A stretch of 40,975 nucleotides of DNA from positions 1-40,975 of IMG/VR virus record IMGVR_UViG_3300031576_000141; one strand, 5' to 3'. Within the stretch, counting starts at the first letter, position 1. Every line of letters begins with the position of its first letter. The notes under the pieces are model-generated. The model worked only from the letters and a program-made list of their open reading frames with translations. It had not been told where the DNA came from and did no database searches. Positions 5,972-14,642 of the stretch are shown piece after piece. The stretch comes from a virus. The translations under genes and the position numbers were made by a program.

Positions 5972-7668
5972 TGCAGTCCGAACTCCGTTGCGAGTTGCGC
6001 GTCCACCTCCGCCGCGATCATGTCGGGATCGGCATTCGGATTGGCTTCCCGCATCTCCGCCTCGATTTCATCGCCGCGCGCGTTCATGATTCCCGTCATT
6101 TGGTCGAGCGACACATCCGGAGCCGTCGTGTCCAGCCCGCGAGTCAGCATGTAATTGTAGCGGGCAATGGCCATCTTCGTCGTTGCCAGCGCATCGTCGA
6201 GGTTGGCCTTGAACGTGACCGGATCGTCGCCATCGAATAGCCCGGTGCCGGGGTCGGGCATCGTCATCCGGATGCGGTTGGCCTCGGCCTCAGTCATCGC
6301 GGCACCGGTCAGTTCCTTGATGGTCAGGTTCAGATTTTCGATCGACCGGCGCTTGTATTGAACGAAATCTATCAGGAACTGTTTCTGCGGCGGGTCGAGA
6401 TCGACGCCGGCCTTGGCTTTCAGAGACGACCAGCCGGCGGCCATGGCCGAACCGTAGGTCTGATATTCCGGCTTGTATGCAGCTTCGATGTTGGTCAGCC
6501 GGGTCATCGCCTCGCCGGCATTGATGCGCCGCTTTTCGACGTCCGTGGTCCCGGCGCGACTGAGCGTGACGTTGCCGTTTTCGTCTACCCGCAAGCCGGT
6601 CAGGGGCGACACCGGCTGATATCCCTGGATTGGTCGCCATGCCCCGGCGCGGCTGTCCCATTCGAGATTGCCATGCGTTTCCGGCGCCGCCGGCGGCCCG
6701 GCGCCTGCCAATATCTGCTGTGCTCCGGCCAGATCGCCGCGCATCAGCGCCACTTGCAGCGCCAACCGCCGTCCCTCCGGCAGGTCCAACGGCGCGCCCG
6801 GGGCCGCCACCGGTGCTGTGGCGGACCCGTCGCCGGCTACTTCCGTTGACAACTCGCCCATTCGCCGCGTCCATGTCGGCAGGGCATCGGCCAATTCAGG
6901 ATTCTGCCCAAGGCGCTCGTAAGCGCTCTGCCGCAGCTCCAAGAACTTGCCGATATCGCCGCCGGATTGGCTAAGGAACTGCTTGGCAACGCCGACGCCT
7001 TGATTGACGGCCGTGTCGAAAGCGACCAGCGCCAAATCTGACGGCAGGCTGTCGCCGCCGATGGCATCCCAATAACGGGTCTTGTAGATGGCCGCCGCCT
7101 TCTGCGGCGTCAGATTGGCGACGTCGACATCCGGGTTCGCTCGCGAGTTGATGCCGAAGTTGGTCGGGCCGGCGCCGGCATCATTGGCGACGTAGCCGCC
7201 TTCTTGGCCCAGGACAAACCGCAGGGCGCGATCAAAGCCGCCCATCGGCGCCAAGGATTCCGCCCGGATAGCCCCGCCAGGGCCACTAGGGGGCGCCGTG
7301 AGTGCGGTTGAGCCGCCGACCGCCCCACCGCCGCCAAACTGGGCTAGAAGCTTGTCCGCCACGCTTTGATCGCGCGCGGTAGCGGCCTTGTCGAGTTCAA
7401 ACCGTTCGGCTTCGCGAGCCGCCTCGGCTTCGCGTCGTTTCATTTCCTCGACCGAGAAGCCGAAGGTCGCTTGCCGCATGGCATCGGCGAGGGCATCCTG
7501 CTGGCCGCGCTGGAATCCCGCCAGGCCGAGCCCGAGCCCTTGCTGCCAGTTACGGCCCGTCAGCAGGCCGATACCGGCGTTGAGCAGGCCCTGACTGAGG
7601 CCGGTACGGCGCAACAGCCGCGGATCAATACCGAATGCGGCCCAGGGCTCAAGGTGACGAAGGGTCAT
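5968..7668 (-). CDS. Virion-associated muramidase (GH108-like), 566 aa
   Basis: A domain at about residues 144-235 reads FDRALRFVLGQEGGYV, then GPTNFGINSR, then AAAIYKTRYWDAIGGDSLPSDLALVAFDTAVNQG. This is the pattern of GH108 N-acetylmuramidases, with the catalytic glutamate in the EGGY motif near residue 156. The flanking parts are alanine/glycine-rich and helical, as in ejected internal proteins. The start at 7668 follows the upstream stop as TGATG; an in-frame start 14 codons further up would run into that gene. The protein probably opens a local hole in peptidoglycan during DNA ejection. It is also the only peptidoglycan hydrolase I could recognise here, so it might serve in lysis too. 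Confidence 0.8.
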   Translation of the reverse strand: MTLRHLEPWAAFGIDPRLLRRTGLSQGLLNAGIGLLTGRNWQQGLGLGLAGFQRGQQDALADAMRQATFGFSVEEMKRREAEAAREAERFELDKAATARDQSVADKLLAQFGGGGAVGGSTALTAPPSGPGGAIRAESLAPMGGFDRALRFVLGQEGGYVANDAGAGPTNFGINSRANPDVDVANLTPQKAAAIYKTRYWDAIGGDSLPSDLALVAFDTAVNQGVGVAKQFLSQSGGDIGKFLELRQSAYERLGQNPELADALPTWTRRMGELSTEVAGDGSATAPVAAPGAPLDLPEGRRLALQVALMRGDLAGAQQILAGAGPPAAPETHGNLEWDSRAGAWRPIQGYQPVSPLTGLRVDENGNVTLSRAGTTDVEKRRINAGEAMTRLTNIEAAYKPEYQTYGSAMAAGWSSLKAKAGVDLDPPQKQFLIDFVQYKRRSIENLNLTIKELTGAAMTEAEANRIRMTMPDPGTGLFDGDDPVTFKANLDDALATTKMAIARYNYMLTRGLDTTAPDVSLDQMTGIMNARGDEIEAEMREANPNADPDMIAAEVDAQLATEFGLQ

Positions 7669-8495
7669 CAGAACCACCCTGCCATGCCCGCCCCGATCGA
7701 CCCCGTCCATGGTGTCGCCAGAATGCCGCCGAGTCCGAGGCCGGCCCCGAGGATTGTCTGCAACGTCCCCGGCCCCGACGAGGTCTGCGTCTGCGTGGCG
7801 TACGGCATCCCCTGGATCATCGCGGCGTAGCGCCGCAACGCTTCATCGTCGGCAGTCTGGCCGAAATCGAACCGCGCCTTCGCCGCGTCAATTTCGGCCT
7901 GGCTTTGCGCCTGCTGCTGTCCGCCGATGCCGGCCAGGGCCGACGCATCGATGTAGTCCTGCCCAGCGAGCTGCATCGCGAGCGGTACCGCGTTCTGTTG
8001 CAAGCCCCGCTCCTGACCGTACAGTTGCGTGGCGTATGGCGCCCATGCGTTGGTCATACCTTCGGCGTAGGCGCGCGCGTGCGCTGGCGACCCGCCGCGG
8101 CCGGCCAGGGCGAATTGCGCCGCCGTTGCCGGCCGAAGGCGGGCATCGAGCGAGTTGAAGAGGTTTTCGCCGCCAGTTCCGGCCAGGTAGGCGTCGGTGT
8201 AGCCGCCGCCCAGCGTACGCTGCACGTACTCGGCCGCCGACCGATTGAGCGGCGAGCCCCCGGTCGCGCGCGCCCGGATGGCGGCTTGCGCCGCGAGCTG
8301 ATCCGGCGAAAAGCCGGCGACCGTCGGATCGGGGAAATACTGATCAGGCCCCAGATTATAGAGCCGCTCGGCTTCGGGCATGATGCCAGTGATCGCCGGC
8401 CTTCTGCCCCTCGCCTCGCGCCCGACAAGATAGGGCCGCATTCCGGACCACGGCGCGGTGCTCGTGGTGGTTGATTGACTGCCAGATCCGGGCAT
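7668..8495 (-). CDS. Internal virion / tail-associated protein, 275 aa
   Basis: A strong AGGAGG site precedes ATG 8495 (MPGSGSQSTTTSTAPWSGM), which decides the start; the frame is open much further up. The middle is a long alanine/glutamine-rich helical region (GGQQQAQSQAEIDAAKARFDFG). The end is glycine-rich and hydrophobic (ILGAGLGLGGILATPW). Proteins with this layout sit just before the muramidase in many short-tailed phages and are ejected or form the internal core. The stop overlaps the muramidase start by one base. No catalytic motif. Confidence 0.6.
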   Translation of the reverse strand: MPGSGSQSTTTSTAPWSGMRPYLVGREARGRRPAITGIMPEAERLYNLGPDQYFPDPTVAGFSPDQLAAQAAIRARATGGSPLNRSAAEYVQRTLGGGYTDAYLAGTGGENLFNSLDARLRPATAAQFALAGRGGSPAHARAYAEGMTNAWAPYATQLYGQERGLQQNAVPLAMQLAGQDYIDASALAGIGGQQQAQSQAEIDAAKARFDFGQTADDEALRRYAAMIQGMPYATQTQTSSGPGTLQTILGAGLGLGGILATPWTGSIGAGMAGWF

Positions 8496-8497
8496 TT

Positions 8498-8941
8498 CTA
8501 ACCTCCTAGAGAACACGCTAGCGCGACGCCATCGTGAACGAACCCGGCGGGGGCCAACACGCGCTGCCAACCCGGCCGACCGATGGCCGTCACCAAATCG
8601 CAGTCTTCGCCGGCGGCCCAGGCCTTCACGTCCGCCATCCATTCTGGCCACAGATCGTGACCCTCGCCGGCTGCCAAGACGACGGCGCACTCCTTGGCGC
8701 CGCCAGGCCAATCTTGGACTTGCGTTACTGCGGCGGCGATGATCCGGCCATCCTCACCCTGAGCTTGTCGAAGAATGGCGACCCAGAGCTGCAGCTGCTG
8801 ATCGATCAGCGCTGCCAGCAACGAAGCCGGGGTGTGCCGGTTCCGCCAAAGGGCGATGGCTGGCGCCAAGACCTCCGCTGCCTCGGGCCACCGGACCGGC
8901 AGGTCATCGCGCTGGACGCACCGGAAGACGATGATTGACAT
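8498..8941 (-). CDS. GNAT-like virion-module protein, 147 aa
   Basis: The sequence has the alternating helix/strand order of a GNAT fold, including RIIAAAVTQV, KECAVVLAAG and a C-terminal GRPGWQRVLAPAGF block. Similar 'vGRpGWxrvL...GF' proteins sit among internal virion genes of many podophages and are annotated as putative acetyltransferases. The acetyl-CoA P-loop (Q/RxxGxG/A) is not clear, so activity is doubtful. Start is ATG 8941 (MSIIVFRCVQ). Confidence 0.6.
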   Translation of the reverse strand: MSIIVFRCVQRDDLPVRWPEAAEVLAPAIALWRNRHTPASLLAALIDQQLQLWVAILRQAQGEDGRIIAAAVTQVQDWPGGAKECAVVLAAGEGHDLWPEWMADVKAWAAGEDCDLVTAIGRPGWQRVLAPAGFVHDGVALACSLGG

Positions 8942-8969
8942 TGACGGTTTCTCGCCGATGTGCTACAAG
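8941..8969 (+). promoter_or_regulatory. Sigma70-type promoter for the 8977 gene
   Basis: TTGACG at 8941-8946 is followed by exactly 17 bp and then TACAAG at 8964-8969. Transcription would begin about 7 bp later, at or next to the ATG at 8977, giving a leaderless or nearly leaderless mRNA. Both hexamers match consensus well for a genome this GC-rich. Confidence 0.5.
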
Positions 8970-8976
8970 ATACGGC

Positions 8977-9174
8977 ATGGCAGCAATGGATCAAATCGCC
9001 GAAGCTCGGGCCGTGGTCGAACTCAGGAAGGGGCTCCTTCGCGGCGCCCGCCGCGGCATCGAACTGGGCAATCTCATACCCGGCAACGATCCCGCCCACG
9101 CCGCCAACCGGCTGACGAACGCCGAGCGCGCGCTTGCAGCGGCCGAAAACGATCTGCGTAGATTGTTGTCCTAA
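8977..9174 (+). CDS. Small helical protein on the opposite strand, 65 aa
   Basis: This plus-strand gene is isolated in the minus-strand structural block. It reads MAAMDQIAEARAVVELRKGLL and then a second helix (HAANRLTNAERALAAAENDLRRLL), so it looks like a small helical hairpin or dimerising protein. There is no Shine-Dalgarno upstream; a good promoter lies directly before the ATG instead. It ends 4 bases into the opposing gene. A separately expressed accessory gene (moron) is the likeliest reading. Function unknown. Confidence 0.55.
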   Translation: MAAMDQIAEARAVVELRKGLLRGARRGIELGNLIPGNDPAHAANRLTNAERALAAAENDLRRLLS

Positions 9175-9833
9175 TCTTTTGTCCACAACCCAAGATCGTT
9201 CGGGAAGCGTGGACGCTCGATGCCGAGCAGTTGCGCCACATAATGATGCGTGGCATCGTTCGCATCCCAAAAATACACGTCGCCCGTGTCCCCGTCAGTG
9301 AACATGCGCAGCGCCTTGTATTTACTCCCATCATAGAGCGCGTCGCGCGCCGTATTTGTTGGATTGCGTAGCACCTTCGTCATCGGGATCTGCGATGATT
9401 GCAGAGCGAGACGAATGGCCTTTGGCGGACTGCGCCGGAGCATCCCGCTCCCCAGCGCCATTCCGCCGCGCGCGATCCCGCCAAGGCCGCCGGTCATCGC
9501 CATCATTGCGGCATTAAGCGACCCCTCTGGCGTACTGAGCGCATCAAGCGAGAAATTCTCGCGCGCGAAGTTGTTCAACCCTTCGTACATTGCTGGCAGG
9601 CGGCCAAACGCTTCCATCGATGGTTGAAACGTCTCGGTAAAGTCCGTGCCGCGTACCTTCGCCGCCAGCAGGCCGGGGAATTCATTCAGCAGAAAGCTGG
9701 GCAATCGCGCCCATTGGCTGGGCTCTTCGGCCGGCGGCCGCATCGTCGCCGGACCCGGTGCGAAGCCGGCCATGCTGTTTGGCCGCGGCCGAAACTGGGC
9801 CATTGAGGAGCGGCCGAAAGGCATCGTCCGCAC
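9171..9833 (-). CDS. Virion-module protein, 220 aa
   Basis: A proline/methionine-rich N-terminus (FRPRPNSMAGFAPGPATM) leads to a helical region, a glycine-rich hydrophobic stretch (AAMMAMTGGLGGIARGGMALGSG) and a compact C-terminal domain (DTGDVYFWDANDATHHYVAQLLG). The glycine-rich hydrophobic part resembles ejected proteins, and it lies between the ejection cluster and the tail fibre genes. Function is not recognised beyond a probable structural or ejection role. Confidence 0.55.
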   Translation of the reverse strand: MRTMPFGRSSMAQFRPRPNSMAGFAPGPATMRPPAEEPSQWARLPSFLLNEFPGLLAAKVRGTDFTETFQPSMEAFGRLPAMYEGLNNFARENFSLDALSTPEGSLNAAMMAMTGGLGGIARGGMALGSGMLRRSPPKAIRLALQSSQIPMTKVLRNPTNTARDALYDGSKYKALRMFTDGDTGDVYFWDANDATHHYVAQLLGIERPRFPNDLGLWTKD

Positions 9834-9839
9834 TCGCTT

Positions 9840-10205
9840 TCAGTACAGTCCGCCGCCGCTCAGGCTGTTGGGATTGCCGCTGGCCGTGCGCCCGGTCCCG
9901 CCGCCATAGCTCCCTGCCATGCTCCCGAGGCCCCCGAGGCCCCCAAAGCCGCCCGGCCGGCCGCGCGAGTCGCCGTAATTGCCCCCAAACGGCCGTTCCC
10001 ACGACTCGCCCGGCATTGCCATGTTCGGGAAGCGCTTGCGCAGGCGCATGATGGCCATCAGTTGCGCGCGCATGTCCGGCGACATGCCTTGCCAGAAGTC
10101 TAACAGCTGTTGTGGCGGCTCGCCTGCCAACCTGAAGCCGGCCATCCCCGGTGCAGCCGCGCGTTGCTGCGGGAAGCCGAATTCTGTCAATCCTGGCATC
10201 ATCAT
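9840..10205 (-). CDS. Glycine-rich hypothetical virion-module protein, 121 aa
   Basis: A GAGGAG site precedes three consecutive ATG codons at 10205-10197, giving MMMPGLTEFGFPQQRAA. The N-terminal half has an amphipathic helix (MSPDMRAQLMAIMRLRKRF); the C-terminal third is almost only glycine, serine and asparagine (GGFGGLGGLGSMAGSYGGG). The start overlaps the upstream stop (10202). Function unknown. Confidence 0.55.
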   Translation of the reverse strand: MMMPGLTEFGFPQQRAAAPGMAGFRLAGEPPQQLLDFWQGMSPDMRAQLMAIMRLRKRFPNMAMPGESWERPFGGNYGDSRGRPGGFGGLGGLGSMAGSYGGGTGRTASGNPNSLSGGGLY

Positions 10206-10408
10206 GGTGATCTCCTCGCGGCCGGTTGCAGGTCGTCGTCGGTCAGCACGCCCTTGGCAATCAGCGCCGCGCGGAGCACCTGCACCTCGCTCTTGCGCGG
10301 CACTACCGGCGGCCGGGCCGCGTTGACCGCCCACTCCGCTTCGATCGCGGCCGTTTCTTGCGGCGTCATTGCGACTGTAACGCCGTTGACGACTCTGGTG
10401 AGGTTCAT
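10202..10408 (-). CDS. Small protein following the tail fibre gene, 68 aa
   Basis: The ATG at 10408 lies one base after the tail fibre stop. The sequence MNLTRVVNGVTVAMTPQETAA, then EAEWAVNAARPP, then VQVLRAALIAKGVLTDDDL resembles the small helical proteins that often follow tail fibre genes and were once called fibre assembly or DUF4376-like proteins. A tail fibre accessory role is inferred from position. Confidence 0.6.
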   Translation of the reverse strand: MNLTRVVNGVTVAMTPQETAAIEAEWAVNAARPPVVPRKSEVQVLRAALIAKGVLTDDDLQPAARRSP

Positions 10409-10409
10409 C

Positions 10410-11708
10410 TTATTTGATCCCATACATGCGAATTGTGCCGGACGCGATGTTGCCGCTGGACATGAGAAACCGCACAGCATCAACATCGCCTGCCGCATCG
10501 CGCGCTGCCATGCCGAGCGGGCCGGCGTAAACACTGGCCGCCGATTGATAGATGCCGCGCCACAATGCCCGTAGATGCCCCGTACCGACCGGGTTGATGA
10601 TCTTGACCTCGCCCGACCAACCTTCATTCGCCACGTTGCCGATGCCAATGCCCGTATCGTTGAGCGCGATGAATGTGGCGCTATTGCCGGTCGCGCCGAC
10701 CACTGTGCCGGTCTCCGTGCGCCCGTCCGCTTGCATGTAGACATAAGCGTTGGCCCCGGCATCGAACGTCGAGCCGCCATCGGTGCTGGTCCGCATGTAC
10801 AAGTCGACGCCATCCGTCGCCGGCAGAACGTGATCCAGGACAAACAAGAAATCAAGCCAGCCGGCGGCGATATAGCTTGTCAGAACGAAATCGAGCGTCG
10901 CGCTCGCGCTAGCCGTGCCGCTGGTGAGGAAGGCCAGCGAGCCGAGGCGGTATGGCAGCGCCTTCCTTGCCGCTGCGGCAGACGTATCGTAGGTGAGAAC
11001 ATAATCCGCATCGGGGTCCGGCGCCGTATCTTCGGTCAGCGCGTTTAGGATCGTGAACAGGTTCGCTAGCGTCATCTTGCGATGCGCGGCGGCCGACACG
11101 TCGTAAATTAGGGCTTCGTCGCCGGTTGCCGGCGCCGTCTCCGCCATCTGTGCCGTGACGCTGACCGTGACGGTGCCCGTAGTCGTGATCGGCCCGCCGG
11201 TTGCGATGCCGGCCGTCGCAACGCTGGTGACGGTGCCCGTGCTGCTTTCCGCCGTCGCCGTCGGCGACATCATCAGCCACTTGTCGAGCGTGCCGTCATA
11301 CTTGAGCAGGACGTGCTGATTCAGCTCGATGTCACCGGCGATGATGTTGACGATCCCGCTGGTCGTCGCCTTCTGAATGTTCTTTGCGCCCAACGCGTTG
11401 ACGTTGAGCGTCGAATTGGCATCGAAATCCGAATTGGCCTTGAAACTGACAATCAAGCCGGTGAACAACGTCGCCGGCGCCGTGTCGAACGTCAGTGTCC
11501 GCGTAGCGCCAGACCCCGCCGATGACAGGATGGCGCCCGCATCGGTGCGGCCGTGGATGCGGTTGTGAAACCGCTTGATTTGCGCCATCAGCTCGCGGAT
11601 CGTGTCGTTGACTCCCGACGGCGCCATGCCCTCGGGCGCCCCGTTCGGCGCGGCCTGATTGTTGCTGGCGGCGGTTTCATCCCAATCGGTCGTCTGAATC
11701 TCGCTCAT
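10410..11708 (-). CDS. Tail fibre protein, 432 aa
   Basis: The N-terminus (TDWDETAASNNQAAPNGAPEGMAPSGVND) is the typical conserved start of phage fibre proteins ('W..ta..N..a.P.G.peg..ps.vNdt.Re'), used to attach to the virion. It is followed by a threonine/serine/alanine-rich beta-repetitive shaft (TGTVTSVATAGIATGGPITTTGTVTVSV) and a C-terminal beta domain that probably binds the receptor. It overlaps the upstream gene by ATGA. No enzymatic motif was seen. Confidence 0.85.
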   Translation of the reverse strand: MSEIQTTDWDETAASNNQAAPNGAPEGMAPSGVNDTIRELMAQIKRFHNRIHGRTDAGAILSSAGSGATRTLTFDTAPATLFTGLIVSFKANSDFDANSTLNVNALGAKNIQKATTSGIVNIIAGDIELNQHVLLKYDGTLDKWLMMSPTATAESSTGTVTSVATAGIATGGPITTTGTVTVSVTAQMAETAPATGDEALIYDVSAAAHRKMTLANLFTILNALTEDTAPDPDADYVLTYDTSAAAARKALPYRLGSLAFLTSGTASASATLDFVLTSYIAAGWLDFLFVLDHVLPATDGVDLYMRTSTDGGSTFDAGANAYVYMQADGRTETGTVVGATGNSATFIALNDTGIGIGNVANEGWSGEVKIINPVGTGHLRALWRGIYQSAASVYAGPLGMAARDAAGDVDAVRFLMSSGNIASGTIRMYGIK

Positions 11709-12046
11709 CCTATCACCGCATAATTGAACGTCTTGTCCGCTTGCGCGTTGTTCGCATGGTTTATGACCACAGTCCCATCGCCGGGCGCGGCAAACCAGGT
11801 CGTTGCCAGTGCCGCCGCCGCGTTGGCGGTAATCGCTTGCAGCAGTACCACGCTATCGCCGCCGATCCGCACATCGGTCAGCGTCGTCGTCGCCGCATTG
11901 GCCGTGAGCGTGACGGAGCCGATGCAGTTGAGCTTGCCGGCCAGTATGCGATTGATGACCACCCAAGCCTTGTGCGCCCATTGATTGAGGCCGTCGATGC
12001 CGCGGCCCGGCGGCGGTGCGCCGGGAAACCCGGTCTGCGCAGTCAC
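11705..12046 (-). CDS. Small tail/fibre-associated protein, 113 aa
   Basis: The N-terminus (GFPGAPPPGRGIDGLNQWAHKAWVVINRIL) resembles an attachment domain. The rest is a beta-rich, alanine/threonine-rich domain (GSVTLTANAATTTLTDVRIGGDSVVLLQAITANAAAA) seen in many short phage virion proteins placed beside fibres. It is coupled to the fibre gene by ATGA. Probably a virion component; exact role unknown. Confidence 0.6.
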   Translation of the reverse strand: MTAQTGFPGAPPPGRGIDGLNQWAHKAWVVINRILAGKLNCIGSVTLTANAATTTLTDVRIGGDSVVLLQAITANAAAALATTWFAAPGDGTVVINHANNAQADKTFNYAVIG

Positions 12047-12339
12047 GGCGGCAGTTCCGTATCGCCACGATCGGCGGCGATCTTGATCGCATCGCCCCGC
12101 GCCTGCCGTGCCACTTTCTCGCCGGGTGTCTCCGTCCAGACGCCGACCATGCCCTGCGCCGCCAACGCGGCGCGCCAGCGATCAAAGGCGGTCGAGTTCG
12201 GCACATCCGGCGCCACGTCGAGGCCGGTCTGCCGATTGAGGAACGCCGTCGCGTCGTCGCTGGTCGCCCTGGCCAGCAAGGGCCAGCGGGCAAGCAGGAT
12301 CGGAAGTATTCCGCGGCGATCAAGATGCGCCGGGATCAT
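12043..12339 (-). CDS. Hypothetical 98-aa protein
   Basis: The start overlaps the upstream 47-aa gene stop (ATGA) and the end overlaps the next gene. The product has a hydrophobic/basic N-terminal stretch ([18 protein letters not shown]) and a helical domain ([33 protein letters not shown]). It is in the tail module, between the stabilisation protein and the fibre. Not recognised. Confidence 0.6.
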   Translation of the reverse strand: MIPAHLDRRGILPILLARWPLLARATSDDATAFLNRQTGLDVAPDVPNSTAFDRWRAALAAQGMVGVWTETPGEKVARQARGDAIKIAADRGDTELPP

Positions 12340-12479
12340 TGGCCCCGGCTTTTCTTGCGCGGCTTGCCGGCGCTGCGCATGGCGATGGCCACGGCTTGGC
12401 GTTGCGGCTTCCCGGCGGCGATCTCCGTCCGGATGTTCGCCGATATGGCGGCCTTGGATTTTCCCTTTTTCAGCGGCAT
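12336..12479 (-). CDS. Small basic phage protein (DUF6496-like), 47 aa
   Basis: The frame [20 protein letters not shown], then [19 protein letters not shown], is the recognisable short lysine-rich phage protein that reads '[15 protein letters not shown]..e...GKpqkQAvAIAl..AGk'. Such proteins are widespread beside phage structural genes. Biochemical role is not established; a nucleic-acid or virion-packaged role has been guessed from charge. The start is ATG 12479, and the stop overlaps the next start. Confidence 0.7.
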   Translation of the reverse strand: MPLKKGKSKAAISANIRTEIAAGKPQRQAVAIAMRSAGKPRKKSRGQ

Positions 12480-12497
12480 GGCAATCACTCCTATGAG

Positions 12498-13973
12498 CTA
12501 CCGGAACCCCGCCGGCTCGGCTTCGATGTCGTCGACTCCCTGGATCGTAATCCAGGTGCCGCCGGCGGCCACGGCGATGCGCGCCCGTGCATAGCGCGCA
12601 TTGAACCGGAGCGGCACGAAGCCGTCTGACTGCATGGCCGCCGCCGCCCCCGTCACCGGCACATCATGGTGGCGATTGCGCGTGATCGGGGTGACTGTGA
12701 TCGTGGCCGACGATCCGTCGACCAGGGGACGCAAGCCCGACACCATCGCCCGTTGTCCCGTGAACAGTTGCGCCTCTGCGGTGTCAACGGTTGCCGCCAT
12801 GTTAGCGCCGTTGAAGAATCCGCTCTTGTGCGTCGTGGCGAACCCGCTGAGCAGGTAGCGCCCGGTGCCTGACCAGATCGGCGAGTCCAGGCTGTAGGCA
12901 AGGGCATCAATCGATGCGTTAACGGCATCCAACCCGTCGAGCGTGTAGCCCGACTGTGATGCGGCGGCGTAGATGATTTCGTGATCGATCTCAGCGCGAG
13001 ACCAGCGCCCCGTCGGCCAGTGATACAGCAGCAGCCGGTTCGGCGTGCCGCCGCTGTTGCCGGCGCCCGCATACCCGACCACGTAAAGCTTGTCCTGCGG
13101 CGAGATGGCCGATGTGATCCGGTGCAGATAGGATTGATCGAGATCGTTGAGGAAATACCTGTCGATCTTCTCCGACCCGATCGGGACAATCTGCGTCTGC
13201 CCGAGAATCTGCTGAAAGCCGCTGTCGCTGAGGAAAAAGCAATCCTGTTCGTAGGATGCGATGCTTCCCTCCGCCATGCAGCCGATGGTTTTGCTGATTT
13301 CGTCGAACTGAAAGATGGGCGGCGGGCCGATGTAGATCGCACGCGCAATGGCGTTGCGCCGGAATACCAGGCCGCTTTCGCCGCCGATCATGCCCATGAC
13401 ATAGCCGCCGTCGGCGAAATCCTGCTGATCGGCCTGCGTCGTCTGCGATACCGTGAAAGTCGTTGGATCGTTGTAGCCGGACCACTGCACCCGGTTGTTC
13501 GCACTCGCCACGCGCCCGAGAAACAGGAAGTCCTTGATGGTCGCGAGAAAGGTGGAAATCGGCGGCGAGCCGACCGCCAAGGCGAATAGGGTATCCGTTC
13601 CCATCGTGAATTCTTGCAACGCATCGACCCCGTTCGACGCGAAGGCACTGTTGCCGTGCTGCGTAAAGACCCACCGGCCATCCGAGCCGGTCGCATAAAC
13701 GCCGCCGACGGCGCGCGATACGTCATCCCAGACGAGGCCGGTCGAGTCGAGCTTGTAGAGCTTCGTGGCATCGCCGGCGAAATTGAAGATGGTTCCCGCG
13801 AGGTTGCGGAACGTCGCCGCGCCCTGAGAGCGCGCCGTCAGCGCCGATGTGACGCTGGAAAATGCCGCCAGCGGCCGATAGCCGCCGGCGCCGGGGATCA
13901 CGTTGAGCGCCTCAAGCGCGCCCGGGTTCATGAATGGCGGCAGGTCGGGCAGGTATTCGCCGAACGGGATCAC
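12498..13973 (-). CDS. Packaged-DNA stabilisation / tail protein (P22 gp10-like), 491 aa
   Basis: A GTG at 13973 overlaps the adaptor stop (GTGA) and gives MIPFGEYLPDLPPFMNPGAL. The body is repetitive beta-rich with WD/propeller-like strands (GRWVFTQHGNSAFASNGVD, LFLGRVASANNRVQWSG, IIYAAASQSGYTLDGL). This N-terminus and beta-propeller-like composition match the phage stabilisation proteins that close the portal-adaptor channel in P22-like phages. Its place directly after the adaptor gene supports this. Longer starts read into the upstream gene and look non-coding. Confidence 0.7.
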   Translation of the reverse strand: MIPFGEYLPDLPPFMNPGALEALNVIPGAGGYRPLAAFSSVTSALTARSQGAATFRNLAGTIFNFAGDATKLYKLDSTGLVWDDVSRAVGGVYATGSDGRWVFTQHGNSAFASNGVDALQEFTMGTDTLFALAVGSPPISTFLATIKDFLFLGRVASANNRVQWSGYNDPTTFTVSQTTQADQQDFADGGYVMGMIGGESGLVFRRNAIARAIYIGPPPIFQFDEISKTIGCMAEGSIASYEQDCFFLSDSGFQQILGQTQIVPIGSEKIDRYFLNDLDQSYLHRITSAISPQDKLYVVGYAGAGNSGGTPNRLLLYHWPTGRWSRAEIDHEIIYAAASQSGYTLDGLDAVNASIDALAYSLDSPIWSGTGRYLLSGFATTHKSGFFNGANMAATVDTAEAQLFTGQRAMVSGLRPLVDGSSATITVTPITRNRHHDVPVTGAAAAMQSDGFVPLRFNARYARARIAVAAGGTWITIQGVDDIEAEPAGFR

Positions 13974-14635
13974 GATGGCCTCACGACCAGCGGCGCGCCG
14001 CCGAACCTGTCGATCTGGTCGGCTGCATTGAGTCCCTGCGCGGTCGCCCGCAGCAGCCGGCACCAGTGCGCCGTCGCCTGATCGGGCGACATGCCGCGCG
14101 GCGCAACACCGTAGATCGCGGCCTCGATCAGCGATCCGTAGAGCCAGAGATTCGGCGCCGCCGTGAACAGCGCGTTGACGGCGCCGGACAAGGCGGAGAA
14201 CTTCGTCCAGAAGCGGGTCTTGACGGTGTAGGCACCGTCCGGCGTCGGGCCGAAAAAGATACTATCGCCCTCGATCGTGAAGGCGTCGGGTTCGCCCGAT
14301 ACGCTGCCAAGCCAGCGATTCCAGAAATCCGTCGGCGGCATGAACTGCAGCGCCTTGATCGGATCGGTATTGATGTAGACGCGCCGCGCCCCGAGCCACC
14401 CCGCGGGCAAGCTTTCTTCTTGCGCATCGATGGCGATGTCGGCCGCCGTCTCCATGAGACGACACCGCACGGCCGGCGAGTGGATCGGATCGCCCGGCTC
14501 GCCGGAACCGTAGTAGATGCGCTGTTCGGCCAGCGTAATCCAATCATCATCATTGTCGGTGACGACGGTATCGCCGGGCCTGCCGAGCCAATTGGCGATG
14601 GCCGTTTGCAGCTCGGCATAAGTGGTCAAGGCCAT
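13970..14635 (-). CDS. Head-tail adaptor protein, 221 aa
   Basis: The N-terminus ALTTYAELQTAIANWLGRPG, then DDWITLAEQRIYYG, is characteristic of the phage adaptor family ('tyaeLqtaIa.wl.R.dl...ipdfI.laE.rinr.L'). A segment NTDPIKALQFMPPTDFWNRW and a beta-rich end follow. These proteins bind the portal and join it to the tail. It overlaps the stabilisation gene and lies upstream of it, the normal podovirus order. Confidence 0.8.
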   Translation of the reverse strand: MALTTYAELQTAIANWLGRPGDTVVTDNDDDWITLAEQRIYYGSGEPGDPIHSPAVRCRLMETAADIAIDAQEESLPAGWLGARRVYINTDPIKALQFMPPTDFWNRWLGSVSGEPDAFTIEGDSIFFGPTPDGAYTVKTRFWTKFSALSGAVNALFTAAPNLWLYGSLIEAAIYGVAPRGMSPDQATAHWCRLLRATAQGLNAADQIDRFGGAPLVVRPS

Positions 14636-14642
14636 GGCGCAC

